Assembly: GCF_030816155.1 (NCBI RefSeq)
Contig: NZ_JAUSXR010000001.1
Span: 3,410,001 to 3,474,000, forward strand
Reading direction: 5' to 3'
From: Arthrobacter woluwensis
GTDB lineage: Bacteria; Actinomycetota; Actinomycetes; Actinomycetales; Micrococcaceae
DNA: 64,000 nt
How positions within the stretch are numbered: position 1 is the stretch's first letter; each line of letters starts with the position of its first letter. The position numbers were made by a program, and so were the translations under genes. The notes beneath the pieces are model-generated. The model was not told where the DNA came from. It made no database searches and saw only the letters and a program-made list of their open reading frames with translations. Of this stretch, positions 8,733-17,459 are shown piece after piece.

Positions 8733-10043
8733 GTGATCGACGTTAAAGAACTCATTGAGAATCCTGAGAAGTTCCGGGCCAGCCAGCGTGCGCGTGGTGC
8801 GGACGAGTCTCTGGTGGACCAGCTGGTCGCCGCGGATGCCACACGTCGGTCCGCCCTGACCCGGTACGAAAACCTCCGCGCCGAGCAGAACGCGTTCGGC
8901 AAGCGCGTCGCCCAGGCGAAGGGCGAGGAGAAGCAGGCACTCTTGGCCGAGGTCAAGGAGCTCGCGGCCAACGTCAAGGCCGCGGCAGCCGAGGCCGACA
9001 CGGCTCAGACCACGCAGGATGAACTGCTCCGCGTGATCCCCAACCTCGTGCTGGACGGCGTTCCGGAGGGCGGCGAGGACGACTACGTGGTCGTGAAGAC
9101 CGTGGGCGAACCGCGCAAATTCACCGATTTCGAACCCCGCGATCACCTGGAGATCGGCGAGCTGATCGGCGCCATCGACATGGAACGCGGCGCCAAGGTC
9201 TCCGGTTCGCGCTTCTACTTCCTCCGGGGTGTGGGCGCCCGTCTGGAGATGGCGCTGCTGCAGATGGCCATGGACCAGGCGATCGCCAACGGCTTCGTCC
9301 CGATGATCACCCCCACGCTCGTGCGTCCGGAGACCATGCAGGGCACCGGCTTCGACGTGAAGCACGACGCCGAGATCTACCGTCTGGCCGAGGACGACCT
9401 CTACCTGGTGGGCACCTCCGAGGTGGCCCTGGCCGGTTACCACGGCGATGAGATTCTGGACCTGTCCGACGGTCCCATCCGCTACGCGGGCCAGAGCTCC
9501 TGCTACCGCCGTGAGGCCGGTTCGCACGGCAAGGACACCCGCGGCATCATCCGCGTCCACCAGTTCAACAAGGTGGAGATGTTCATCTACACGACCCAGG
9601 AGGAGGCGGCCGCCGAGCACGAGCGTCTGCTGGCCTGGGAAGAGGAGATGCTGGCCAAGTGCGAGCTCCCGTACCGCGTGATCGACACCGCCGCCGGTGA
9701 TCTGGGCTCCTCCGCCGCACGGAAGTTCGACTGCGAGGCCTGGGTCCCCACGCAGGGCGCCTACCGCGAGCTGACCTCCACCTCCAACTGCACCGGCTAC
9801 CAGGCCCGCCGCCTGAACATCCGCGAGCGGGTGTTCGCGGAGGACGGGACGCCCAAGGGCACGCGCGCCGTCGCGACCCTGAACGGCACCCTGGCCACGA
9901 CCCGCTGGATCGTCGCCATCCTGGAGCACCACCAGAACGCGGACGGCTCCGTCACGGTCCCGGCCGCGCTCCGTCCGTACCTGGGCGGGCCTCGAGGTGT
10001 TCCCGGTCCTCTAGGGGCTGCGCTTCCCCCACGGTTTTGTTGA
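8733..10043 (+). CDS. serS: Seryl-tRNA synthetase with an apparent one-base insertion near the 3' end
   Basis: A class II aminoacyl-tRNA synthetase that charges tRNA-Ser. The N-terminal coiled-coil arm covers about residues 30-110. The catalytic core shows motif 2 in [21 protein letters not shown] (about 253 onward) and motif 3 in [15 protein letters not shown]. The expected C-terminus, [13 protein letters not shown], is disrupted. After RPYLGG the printed frame reads PRGVPGPLG and runs on to a stop at 10043 inside the downstream hairpin. Removing one G from the GGGCGGG run near 9988 restores the normal end with TAG at 10012-10014. The gene is essential, so an assembly error or a tolerated tail change is more likely than loss of function. 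Confidence 0.95.
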   Translation: MIDVKELIENPEKFRASQRARGADESLVDQLVAADATRRSALTRYENLRAEQNAFGKRVAQAKGEEKQALLAEVKELAANVKAAAAEADTAQTTQDELLRVIPNLVLDGVPEGGEDDYVVVKTVGEPRKFTDFEPRDHLEIGELIGAIDMERGAKVSGSRFYFLRGVGARLEMALLQMAMDQAIANGFVPMITPTLVRPETMQGTGFDVKHDAEIYRLAEDDLYLVGTSEVALAGYHGDEILDLSDGPIRYAGQSSCYRREAGSHGKDTRGIIRVHQFNKVEMFIYTTQEEAAAEHERLLAWEEEMLAKCELPYRVIDTAAGDLGSSAARKFDCEAWVPTQGAYRELTSTSNCTGYQARRLNIRERVFAEDGTPKGTRAVATLNGTLATTRWIVAILEHHQNADGSVTVPAALRPYLGGPRGVPGPLGAALPPRFC

Positions 10044-10074
10044 TGACCCACGGAAATTTCCGTGGGTCATCAAC
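10039..10074. terminator. Perfect 36-base palindrome between convergent serS and the DUF559 gene
   Basis: Two 18-base arms meet without a loop around the centre AAATTT. The core GACCCACGGAAAT recurs at 11236 and 52159. Its position between convergent genes fits a bidirectional terminator. Its reappearance with different flanks makes it more than a one-off hairpin. Confidence 0.75.
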
Positions 10075-10096
10075 GTTTCCGGGGGTGTCGCCGGAA

Positions 10097-11143
10097 TCAT
10101 CGGGCACGGAGCGGAACACCCGCCCTGAGCAGGAGTGCCGCGAACCGCTCGGGTCGCCGCAGATCGTCCCAGACCCAGCGGACCACGCCGTAGCCCTCCG
10201 CCCGGATCCGGTCCTCCCGGCGCTTTTCCTCCACGACCACCCTGGCCGGATCCGTCCCCCTGAGGTCCTGCGACCGTACGTATTTCACCAGGCCGTCGAA
10301 TTCGCCCACGAGTCGCGTCCCAGGCCAGAAGAAGTCCGTCCGCGCGATCTCGCCCTGCGGTCCGGAGATCCGGTGCTGGAGTTCGGGTGTCTCGAAGCCG
10401 AGCCGGTGGATGAGGGCCCTGCTCCACGACTCCCCGACCGATTCGGACCGCGGATCAGCCAGGGCGAGCGCCTCCGACATCCTGCGTCGTGCGGCGTTCG
10501 AGGGCAGTCTCCCGCAGATCCGCAGCAGTTCCTCCCGTGTCCTGGTGGCTCCCGCCGACCCGCATCCCGACAGCACTTGATCCAGCACCACGACGGCGTC
10601 GTCGAAGGTCAGGCGGTGAATGGTGTCGAAGAGCAGATCATCGAACGCCTGGACTCGGAGGTCGAGTCCGAGGATCGGAACCCGCAGCCGAAGGCTTCCG
10701 TCGGCGGAGCCCAGCCTGAGCGCGTCCCGGAATCCGGGCGGGAGCGGGCCCGGCGGAGTGCTCTCCCGGACGACGCCGGCCCACGCCTCAGCGGCCGGGC
10801 CGCGGTCACCGTACAGTTCCGGAAGCGGACGGCGCCCCAGCTTCTGGGGGAGCGGGGTCAGGAAGTCGACCGTCAGAGGGACCTGGCGCAGCCCGAGACC
10901 CCAGAGTGCCAGTCCCGTCTCGCGGCAGAAGACCGGTGAATGACCGGTCACTGCCAGCGACGCGATCGTCAGGGCGTAACGGTCCCACGCGGTGCCGGTA
11001 AGCCACTCGGCCGTGGGCAGGTAGACGCCCCTGCGCAGCCGGACGAGCCGTCCCTGGCGGAAGTCGTGGTGGAGCCGCCAGGGCGTCGGGCCGGACCGCA
11101 GACCGGAGGGGGACGTCACGAAATGGGCCGGTGGGAACTTCAT
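10097..11143 (-). CDS. DUF559-type protein with AbiEi-like N-terminal domain and nuclease-fold C-terminus
   Basis: About 348 residues. The N-terminal part has the winged-helix pattern RLRRGVYLPTAEW, seen in AbiEi-type antitoxin and regulator domains. The C-terminal 110 residues look like the DUF559/Vsr-like PD-(D/E)xK fold: ARTDFFWPGTRLVGEFDG, then VVVEEKRREDRIRAEGYGVVRWVWDDL, with candidate metal ligands at D (TDF), E/D (GEFDG) and E/K (EEK). Function is unknown; a DNA-binding or nicking role is inference. The start is uncertain: GGAGGG lies almost against the chosen ATG, and the frame is open upstream to 11242. It is bracketed by two related 35-base repeats (10040-10074 and 11231-11265) and separates serS from the HAD gene, which suggests an inserted accessory gene. 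Confidence 0.75.
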   Translation of the reverse strand: MKFPPAHFVTSPSGLRSGPTPWRLHHDFRQGRLVRLRRGVYLPTAEWLTGTAWDRYALTIASLAVTGHSPVFCRETGLALWGLGLRQVPLTVDFLTPLPQKLGRRPLPELYGDRGPAAEAWAGVVRESTPPGPLPPGFRDALRLGSADGSLRLRVPILGLDLRVQAFDDLLFDTIHRLTFDDAVVVLDQVLSGCGSAGATRTREELLRICGRLPSNAARRRMSEALALADPRSESVGESWSRALIHRLGFETPELQHRISGPQGEIARTDFFWPGTRLVGEFDGLVKYVRSQDLRGTDPARVVVEEKRREDRIRAEGYGVVRWVWDDLRRPERFAALLLRAGVPLRAR

Positions 11144-11230
11144 CCCTCCACGATTCGGGATTCGCGACCGTCCCGCGTGGGGCCTTTGCTGGATGTGGAC
11201 AAACTCCCACGCCAACCACCCACGCCAACG

Positions 11231-11277
11231 TTGTCGACCCACGGAAATTTCCAGGGGTGATCCAATAAACCGTGGGT
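11231..11277 (-). terminator. Degenerate copy of the GACCCACGG hairpin after the DUF3592 gene
   Basis: Bases 11231-11265 match the palindrome at 10040-10074 at 28 of 35 positions in the same orientation, but the right arm has decayed (CCAGGGGTG). The left arm ACCCACGG (11237-11244) can still pair with CCGTGGGT at 11270-11277. It lies just after the DUF3592 stop codon. Confidence 0.5.
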
Positions 11278-11293
11278 GGTCCGAGCGTGGGCC

Positions 11294-11803
11294 TCAGGCG
11301 GTCGCTTTCCGGCCACGCCCACGCCCCCGGAGCCGCCGGATCCCCTTCACCAGGAACACCAGCACCACCGGGATCAGCAGCAGGAACGTCACGAACAGAC
11401 CCACGCCTCGGAAGAAGATCCCCCAGGTCTCGTACCCCTCCACGACGGCGCGGGACGGGTTGCCGGGTTCGTGCACCACGGTCACCGGGTCGCCTTCTGC
11501 CGGATGGAGTTCGGTGGGGATGAGGGCCCGGACGGTCAGCGGTTCGCCTGCGTCATCGGAGTAGGACACGGTGATCTGGCGATTGCTCGCCTTCTGGCCG
11601 TCCTCCACCCTGACCACGACGCCGGGCGTCCGGGCCCCGTGGGCGAGGAGGTCGTCGTCGTGGGCGACCATCACGAAGCCGGCCACGGCGAACGCGGGCC
11701 CGACCAGCAGGATCGCGATCATAAGAGCGGTGTAGAACCAGCCCTTGACCCTTGGCCACAGACCCTTCTCCGCCGTCGCTGCGGCCGGCCGTTTCCTCGG
11801 CAT
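11294..11803 (-). CDS. DUF3592-type membrane protein
   Basis: A 169-residue protein with an N-terminal membrane helix (about 20-42, ALMIAILLVGPAFAVAGFV), an extracytoplasmic beta-rich domain, and a second helix (about 133-155). It ends in a very basic tail (RRLRGRGRGRK). The middle has the DUF3592 layout: ARTPGVVVRVEDG, then ITVSYSDDAGEP, then GDPVTVVHEPGNPSRA. The ATG is preceded by GAGAGGG. The function of the family is not established. It lies upstream of the DUF559 gene on the same strand and is separated from it by the degenerate hairpin. Confidence 0.75.
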   Translation of the reverse strand: MPRKRPAAATAEKGLWPRVKGWFYTALMIAILLVGPAFAVAGFVMVAHDDDLLAHGARTPGVVVRVEDGQKASNRQITVSYSDDAGEPLTVRALIPTELHPAEGDPVTVVHEPGNPSRAVVEGYETWGIFFRGVGLFVTFLLLIPVVLVFLVKGIRRLRGRGRGRKATA

Positions 11804-12010
11804 CGCGCCCTCTCGCCCCCTGTCCGCGGGCCGTGTGCCCACCGGTCTGTACTGTACGTGGAGCCCGGACCGCCGCCCACCCAGGCGAACATCCACACTG
11901 TGCGCAAGGCTGTGAGTATTAACCTCCGCGCCCGGCTGTTCACACTGAATTCACGCCACGCTGTGACCTGGCTCCTTGGCCCGGCGCGCCGCGGAGTGCT
12001 TCACTGAATC

Positions 12011-12859
12011 ATGACCATTTTGACTGAACATGCAGTCGCTGACATCGAAGATCAGCAGCAGAATCCCACCGCCCACCTCATCGCCCTGGACGTCGACGGC
12101 ACCCTCGTGGACCACGACGGCCACATGTCGCCCGGCGTCCGTGAAGCCGCTCAGGCCGTCGTCGCCGCAGGTCACCAGGTGATCATCGCGACCGGCCGTT
12201 CCCTGAACGCCACCCTTCCGATCGTCGAGCTCATCGGCCTCACCGAAGGCTATGTGGTGTGCTGCAACGGCGGCGTCACGCTCCGCCTCGACCCCACCCT
12301 GGCCGATGGCTACGAAGTCATCCACCGCGAGACCTTCGACCCCGCTCCGGCCCTCACCGCGCTCCGCAAGCGCCTGCCCGTCGCGAAGTACGCCCTGGAG
12401 GATTCCGAGGGCCGTTTCCTCTCCACCGAACGCTTCCAGGACGCGAGCTTCGGCGTCGAGGCCACCGCGGTCGACTTCCACGAAATGCTGGAGGCGGAAG
12501 CCGTGCGCGTGGTGGTCTTCAGCTCCGAGAACACCTCCGAGGACTTCACCGAGGCGATCGTCGGCATCGGTCTGAGCGGCGTCACCTACTCGGTCGGCTG
12601 GACGGCGTGGCTGGACATCGCCGCGGCCGGCGTCACCAAGGCCAGCGCCCTCGAACGGCTCCGGGATTCCCTCGGATGGGATGCCACGCGCACGCTCGCC
12701 ATGGGCGACGGCCGCAACGACGTCGAGATGCTCGCCTGGGCCGCCCGCGGCGTCGCCATGGGCCAGGCCCCCGACGAGGTCCGGGCCGTGGCGGACGAGA
12801 TCACGGCCTCCGTGGACGACGACGGCGCGGCACGCGTCCTGCGTTCCCTCCTCGCGTAG
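12011..12859 (+). CDS. HAD-superfamily phosphatase, Cof/IIB type
   Basis: A 282-residue cytosolic phosphatase of HAD subfamily IIB. Motif I, ALDVDGTLVDHDG, is at about residues 25-37, with both catalytic aspartates present. Motif II is IIATGRS at about 59-65. The conserved lysine lies in GVTKASALERL, and motif IV is AMGDGRNDVEMLAWA at about 233-247. The IIB cap occupies about residues 85-190. Substrates of such enzymes are sugar or cofactor phosphates and cannot be chosen from the sequence. It is the usual neighbour of serS in related genomes, displaced here by the DUF559 and DUF3592 genes. Confidence 0.88.
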   Translation: MTILTEHAVADIEDQQQNPTAHLIALDVDGTLVDHDGHMSPGVREAAQAVVAAGHQVIIATGRSLNATLPIVELIGLTEGYVVCCNGGVTLRLDPTLADGYEVIHRETFDPAPALTALRKRLPVAKYALEDSEGRFLSTERFQDASFGVEATAVDFHEMLEAEAVRVVVFSSENTSEDFTEAIVGIGLSGVTYSVGWTAWLDIAAAGVTKASALERLRDSLGWDATRTLAMGDGRNDVEMLAWAARGVAMGQAPDEVRAVADEITASVDDDGAARVLRSLLA

Positions 12860-12873
12860 GGGCCGGGTCCGCC

Positions 12874-13437
12874 TCAGTCGCCGGCACCGGCCGCTCCCCG
12901 GAGCAGCCGGGTCGCCAGTCCGCGCCCGAGGAGCTCCTCGTGCCACCCCGTCCGGCCCAGGGCTTTGCTGACCGCCTGGGTCGTGATCCCGAGCGCCGAG
13001 GCCACGGTCTTGTACTGGCCGCGGACGCCGGGTGTGAGCAGGTCCACCACGCGCCACTCGGCTTCGGAACGGGCCGCCACGGTCCGGGCGACGAGCCGCA
13101 GGGCGCCCTCCGCGTCCAGCGCGGCGTCCGGTGATTCACCGGCGACCGCCACGGCATAACGAACCTGCCCCTTCTCCAGCGCCACCATGGCGCCCGTGGC
13201 CAGGTCCCGGGCGAAGCGCGCCGAGGTGTCGTCCACGCCGTGGGCCGCCCCGACCGCGGCGAGCAGTCCCGGATGGCGGGGCGCCAGCAGAGCCGCGCGC
13301 ACGGCGTCGTCGGCGTTCTGCGTGGTCAGCCACCAGGTCGGTGACGCTTCGGTCTTCCGGGCCCCGAGGGCTTGCAGCGCGTCGGTCGCGTCCGGGGTCA
13401 TCCGGGCGGCACGGAAGCAGACGGCGTAACTGTTCAT
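12874..13437 (-). CDS. Putative helix-turn-helix DNA-binding protein
   Basis: A 187-residue protein whose C-terminal third holds a clear helix-turn-helix, GQYKTVASALGITTQAVSKAL (about 144-164). The N-terminal two thirds form an alpha/beta domain that I do not recognise; it carries the possible motif AVGAAHGVDD. The ATG overlaps the stop of the upstream RDD gene as ATGA, so the two are translationally coupled. A transcriptional or nucleotide-sensing regulator is the likely role. It could be called MarR-like from the HTH alone, but the rest does not look like MarR. Confidence 0.65.
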   Translation of the reverse strand: MNSYAVCFRAARMTPDATDALQALGARKTEASPTWWLTTQNADDAVRAALLAPRHPGLLAAVGAAHGVDDTSARFARDLATGAMVALEKGQVRYAVAVAGESPDAALDAEGALRLVARTVAARSEAEWRVVDLLTPGVRGQYKTVASALGITTQAVSKALGRTGWHEELLGRGLATRLLRGAAGAGD

Positions 13438-14033
13438 GAGCGGAAACCTCCGGGGACGGTCGTGGGATCCGCGGCCGGGTCGGGGACGGGCGGCATGGCG
13501 AGCGCCAGCCCGGAGCGGAGGTCGACGGCGGTGAACTTCGCCGTGTAGCCGTCGCCGCCGCTGGTGTGACCTTCGAAGAGGGACAGGATCAGGAGCGCGA
13601 CCCACAGCGGCGCGAACGACCAGCACAGCGCCCGCCAGCCGCCCAGCCAGGCGCCCGCGCGCGAGCCGTCGCTGATCCGGACCCCTCGCATGCCGGCCGC
13701 GAGGTCGCCCAGACCGCCGACCCGGCCGCAGATCATCCCGTATAGGAAGACCACCAGGAACCAGATCGCCGCGGCGACTCCGGCGTAGGCCCAGAAACTC
13801 GTCTGGAACGTGATCGACAGGGATCCCAGCGCGTAACTCTGGACCAGGGCGTTGAAGACCGCGATCAGCGACCCGGCGACCACCAGCACCGCCACCGCGT
13901 CCAGGGTCCGGCCCCAGAAGTGCGGCCACCCCTTCTTGGCGACGTAGAGCTGTCCGGTCCGGGGGTGCCGCAGCACGGGCCGTCCCGTGACGGCATCGAC
14001 GAAGCCGGTGCGCTCCGCGGTGTTCCCGCTCAT
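13434..14033 (-). CDS. RDD-family membrane protein
   Basis: A 199-residue inner-membrane protein with the RDD layout. WGRTLDAVAVLVVAGSLIAV (about 40-59) gives the R..D pair in the first helix. A second helix lies at about 80-105, and GDLAAGMRGVRISDG is the conserved cytoplasmic loop before a third helix at about 130-150. The short soluble N-terminus mentions DAVTGRPVLRHPRTGQ. The start has GGAGGGACGAACGG before the ATG. It forms a two-gene unit with the downstream HTH gene (4-base overlap). RDD proteins are thought to act in ion or solute transport; no substrate can be assigned. Confidence 0.8.
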   Translation of the reverse strand: MSGNTAERTGFVDAVTGRPVLRHPRTGQLYVAKKGWPHFWGRTLDAVAVLVVAGSLIAVFNALVQSYALGSLSITFQTSFWAYAGVAAAIWFLVVFLYGMICGRVGGLGDLAAGMRGVRISDGSRAGAWLGGWRALCWSFAPLWVALLILSLFEGHTSGGDGYTAKFTAVDLRSGLALAMPPVPDPAADPTTVPGGFRS

Positions 14034-14120
14034 CCGTTCGTCCCTCCGACGGTCCCAGGTCCGGGCCGCGTTCCCGGCCTCCCTGCAACTGTAATGGCTG
14101 GGTTCCGGCGGGTGTTTCCC

Positions 14121-14184
14121 CACGACGACGGCGACCCGCCGCGGACCGTCAGTGACAGTCGCGCGGCGGGTCGCCGTCGTCGTG
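14121..14184 (-). terminator. Long hairpin after ppa
   Basis: A perfect 23-bp stem (14121-14143 with 14162-14184) encloses an 18-base loop that itself pairs weakly (GACCGTCA with TGACAGTC). It begins 26 bases beyond the ppa stop codon. Confidence 0.8.
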
Positions 14185-14209
14185 CGTCCGGGGCGTGCCC
14201 CGGCGGGGA

Positions 14210-14698
14210 TCAGTGGCCCTGGGCCTGGAAACGCTCGATGGAGGCCTGGAGCTCGGCCTCGGCGGCGGCGCGGTCCGACCAGCCGGCGGCCTTGACCCAC
14301 TTGCCCGGCTCGAGGTCCTTGTAACGGGTGAAGAAGTGCTCGATCTCCTTGATCAGGAATTCGTCCAGATCGCCGATCTCCTGCAGGTGGTCGAAGCGCT
14401 TGTCGGCCGGCACGCAGACGACCTTGGCGTCGCCGCCGGCCTCGTCCTCCATGTTGAAGATGGCGATCGGGCGGGCTTCCATGACGATGCCGGGGAACAG
14501 GTCCACATCCGGGTAGAACACCAGGGCGTCCAGCGGGTCGCCGTCCTCACCCAGGGTGTCGTCGAAGAAACCGTAGTGGGTGGGGTACTGCATCGAGGTG
14601 AAGAGGACGCGGTCCAGGCGGACGCGGCCGGTCTCGTGGTCCACTTCGTACTTGACGCGGGAGCCGCGCGGGATCTCGATCGTGACGTCGTGCTTCAT
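14210..14698 (-). CDS. ppa: Inorganic pyrophosphatase, class I
   Basis: A 162-residue soluble family I pyrophosphatase that hydrolyses PPi to phosphate and drives biosynthetic reactions forward. The active-site signature [11 protein letters not shown] (D-x-D-P-x-D type) is at about residues 51-61. Other conserved parts are the opening [19 protein letters not shown], and the second metal site in VPADKRFD. The length is typical. It is transcribed as a single gene, with the long hairpin at 14121-14184 behind it and dacB divergent in front. Confidence 0.95.
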   Translation of the reverse strand: MKHDVTIEIPRGSRVKYEVDHETGRVRLDRVLFTSMQYPTHYGFFDDTLGEDGDPLDALVFYPDVDLFPGIVMEARPIAIFNMEDEAGGDAKVVCVPADKRFDHLQEIGDLDEFLIKEIEHFFTRYKDLEPGKWVKAAGWSDRAAAEAELQASIERFQAQGH

Positions 14699-14876
14699 GG
14701 GAACTCCGTAGCTTGTCGTGCCGCCTCGCGGCGTGAGGTACTGAGCGGCAGGCTGGTGACCCTGCCGCCGACTACTATTGAGGATATAGCCACGGCCTGG
14801 GATTTTCCCCGGCCGGGCAGCCCGCAGCAGGCCGATGACGCCGCCGGGCCGGGACGGTGACAGGGGATTCACGCAC

Positions 14877-16287
14877 ATGAGTAGGGTGGCGCGCGCCGCG
14901 GGTTCGGCACTCCTGGTCCTGGTGCTGCTGGCCCTGATCGTCCCCCTGGGGATCCGCTGGTCCGGGGCCTCGTTCTCCGCCTCGCCCCGGGCCCGCCGTG
15001 AGCACCCCGCCGTGGCAGCTGCCGCCCTCCGCACCGGCCCTGCAGAGCGGCGGCCTGCGTTCCAGGGCCCCGCAACCGTCTCCGTCGGCGCTGTCCGCGC
15101 TGCTCGGCAAGACCCTGGTGCCCGACGGCGACGGAAGCTTCGCCGCCCAGGTCGTGGACGCGGCGTCGGGAGCGGTCCTGTACTCGCGCACCGCTGACGA
15201 CGCACGCACTCCGGCCTCCAATATGAAGCTGCTGACCGCCGCCGCGGCGCTCCAGTCGCTCGGCCCGGACAGCCGCTTCACGACCGAGGTCATCCGCACG
15301 GGTCCGTCCTCCCTGGCGATCCGGGGCGGGGGAGACGTCCTGCTCACCGCGGGCGCCTCGCAGCCGGACGAGGTGATGGGGCACGCCGGGCTGGCGACGC
15401 TCGCCGCCCGCACGGTCGCGCAGCTGCGGACCGCCGGGGTGAAGGGCAAGGTGACGGTCGCGGGGGACGCCGGGCTGTTCAGCGGTCCGGCACTGAACCC
15501 GGCCGTCGACCCGGGTGACGTCGCCGCGGGGGAGACCGCGCCCGTCGCGCCGATGGCGCTGAACTCCGCGCGCACGGACCCCGACGTGCTCACCGGACCC
15601 CGTCCGCAGGATCAGACGGCCACCGTGGTCAAGGCGTTCCTGGCCGCGCTCACCACGGCGGGCGCGACCGGCGGGAGCCCTCTGACCTTCGTGGCCGGCG
15701 GCAAGGCCGGGCCGGGCGACGTCCTGGCCGGCGTGGACTCCGCCACGGTCACCGAACAGGTGTCCTGGATGCTCCAGCACTCGGACAACTTCCTGACCGA
15801 TGTCCTGGGCCGGATGGTCGCTGTGAAGTCCGGCCGGCCCGGAAGCTATGCCGGCGCCATCGCAGCCGTCCGGAGCGAACTCGACCAGCTCGGACTGGAC
15901 ACCCGGGGCATGGTGATCGCCGACCTGAGCGGTCTCTCGGCGGCCAACCGGGTCAGCCCCGCCCAGTTCGCCGCGCTGATCCGGCTCATGACCACCGGGT
16001 CCAACGCCGCGCTGCGGGCCGCGCTGGACGGCTTCCCGGTGGCGGGGCTCAGCGGAACGCTCAACGCCCGCTACGGAGACGCCTCCAGCAAGGGCGGTGC
16101 GGGCCTGGTCCGCGCGAAGACCGGCACGCTCAACACCGTGCTCAGTCTTTCGGGCTATGTGGTGGACGCGGACGGACGGCTCCTGGTCTTCTCCTTCATC
16201 GGGAACGGCCTCACGCCGGGCGCGGCAGGCAACAAGGCCGCCCTCGACGATTCGGCGACGGTGCTCGCCGGCTGCGGCTGCCGTTGA
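14877..16287 (+). CDS. dacB: D-alanyl-D-alanine carboxypeptidase/endopeptidase (PBP4 type), frameshifted after the signal anchor
   Basis: A class C penicillin-binding protein (S13 peptidase) that trims peptidoglycan cross-links outside the membrane. The serine motif SNMK lies in [15 protein letters not shown], then SDN in [10 protein letters not shown], and KTG in [14 protein letters not shown], all in the frame beginning GTG at 14998. The signal anchor [20 protein letters not shown] (ATG at 14877) is in a different frame. Dropping one C from the CCCC run at 14985-14988 joins them as [17 protein letters not shown], a sensible signal/mature junction. Without the N-terminal part the enzyme could not be exported. 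It is divergent from ppa. Either a pseudogene or a sequencing error. Confidence 0.82.
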
Positions 16288-16340
16288 GACGCTCCGCCAC
16301 ATCCGGACCGAAAGCCCGGTGAACTGTCAGCCCGGTAGGG

Positions 16341-16346
16341 CAGGAT
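16341..16346 (+). promoter_or_regulatory. -10-like hexamer six bases before the metalloprotease start
   Basis: CAGGAT is followed by GGTGAC and then the ATG at 16353, without a convincing ribosome site. This matches the leaderless arrangement seen at several other genes here. Confidence 0.35.
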
Positions 16347-16352
16347 GGTGAC

Positions 16353-17459
16353 ATGAGCTCTCAGTCCACACCAGCACTCATCGACTGGAATCTGGCCGCG
16401 GCCACCGCGGCACGGCTCGCCCCGGCGGGACCCCGATTGCGCCCGGCAGAGATCGCGGCCGCGGTGCAGGACATCCGGGCCAAGGCTGACGCCTCGGTGG
16501 AGCATGTGCACCGGATCACCGGCCTGGAAGCCGCCCGTGACCTGCGGGACTCCCAGGTCCTCGTGGTGGACCGGGCCGGCTGGGCGAAGGCGAACACCCA
16601 GGGTTTCGCTGCCATGATGACGCCCGCCCTCCACGCCTTCCGGGAACGCCTGGCCAAGGACATGACCTCGGGCAGCGCCAAGGTGGGCGGGGCGATCACC
16701 GGCGCGCAGATGGGCTCGGTGCTGGCCTTCCTCTCCAGCAAGGTGCTCGGCCAGTACGAGCCGTTCTCCGCCCACCTGAACCAGGGCGAGGGCCAGGCGG
16801 GGCGTCTTCTCCTGGTCGCTCCGAACATCGTGGAGATCGAGCGGCAGCTCGGCGTGGACCCGGACGACTTCCGGCTCTGGGTCTGCCTGCACGAACAGAC
16901 CCACCGCGTGCAGTTCGCCGCGGCCCCCTGGCTCGCCGGCTTCATGATGGAGCAGATCGGGCAGCTGAGCGGCTCCCTGGTGGACAACGCCGGCTCCTTC
17001 CTCGAACGGGCCTCCCGCGCCGTCGTGTCCCTGAAGGAGGAACGCCAGGACCCGGACGCTCCCAAGGGTTCCATCACGGATCTGCTGCAGGGCCCGGAGG
17101 AGAAGGCGATCATGTCGCGGCTCACCGGCATCATGAGCCTGCTCGAAGGGCACGCGAACGTGGTCATGGACGCGGTGGACGCCGACGTCGTGCCCAGTGT
17201 CCGCACCATCCGGCAGCGGTTCAGCGCGCGCGGCAAGGACCGCGGCGTGGTGGAGAAGTTCTTCCGGCGCCTGCTCGGGCTGGACGCCAAGATGCGGCAG
17301 TACACGGACGGCGCGCGCTTCGTCCGCGCCGTGGTGGACAGCGTCGGGATGGAGGGCTTCAACAAGGTCTGGGAACGTCCCGAGAACCTCCCCACCGAGG
17401 CCGAGATCCACGACGCCGACACCTGGCTCGTGCGTATGGGGCTCGCCGGCGGTGTCTGA
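16353..17459 (+). CDS. Zinc-dependent metalloprotease, DUF2342 family
   Basis: A 368-residue actinobacterial DUF2342 protein. The zinc signature HEQTH appears in CLHEQTHRVQFAAAPWL (about 178-182), with further ligands probably in EGHANVVMDAVD (about 271-282). No signal peptide or membrane helix is present. Members sit beside tilS and hpt in most actinobacteria; their substrate is not known. Its last eight bases overlap the GTG of tilS, so the two are likely cotranscribed and coupled. Confidence 0.85.
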   Translation: MSSQSTPALIDWNLAAATAARLAPAGPRLRPAEIAAAVQDIRAKADASVEHVHRITGLEAARDLRDSQVLVVDRAGWAKANTQGFAAMMTPALHAFRERLAKDMTSGSAKVGGAITGAQMGSVLAFLSSKVLGQYEPFSAHLNQGEGQAGRLLLVAPNIVEIERQLGVDPDDFRLWVCLHEQTHRVQFAAAPWLAGFMMEQIGQLSGSLVDNAGSFLERASRAVVSLKEERQDPDAPKGSITDLLQGPEEKAIMSRLTGIMSLLEGHANVVMDAVDADVVPSVRTIRQRFSARGKDRGVVEKFFRRLLGLDAKMRQYTDGARFVRAVVDSVGMEGFNKVWERPENLPTEAEIHDADTWLVRMGLAGGV

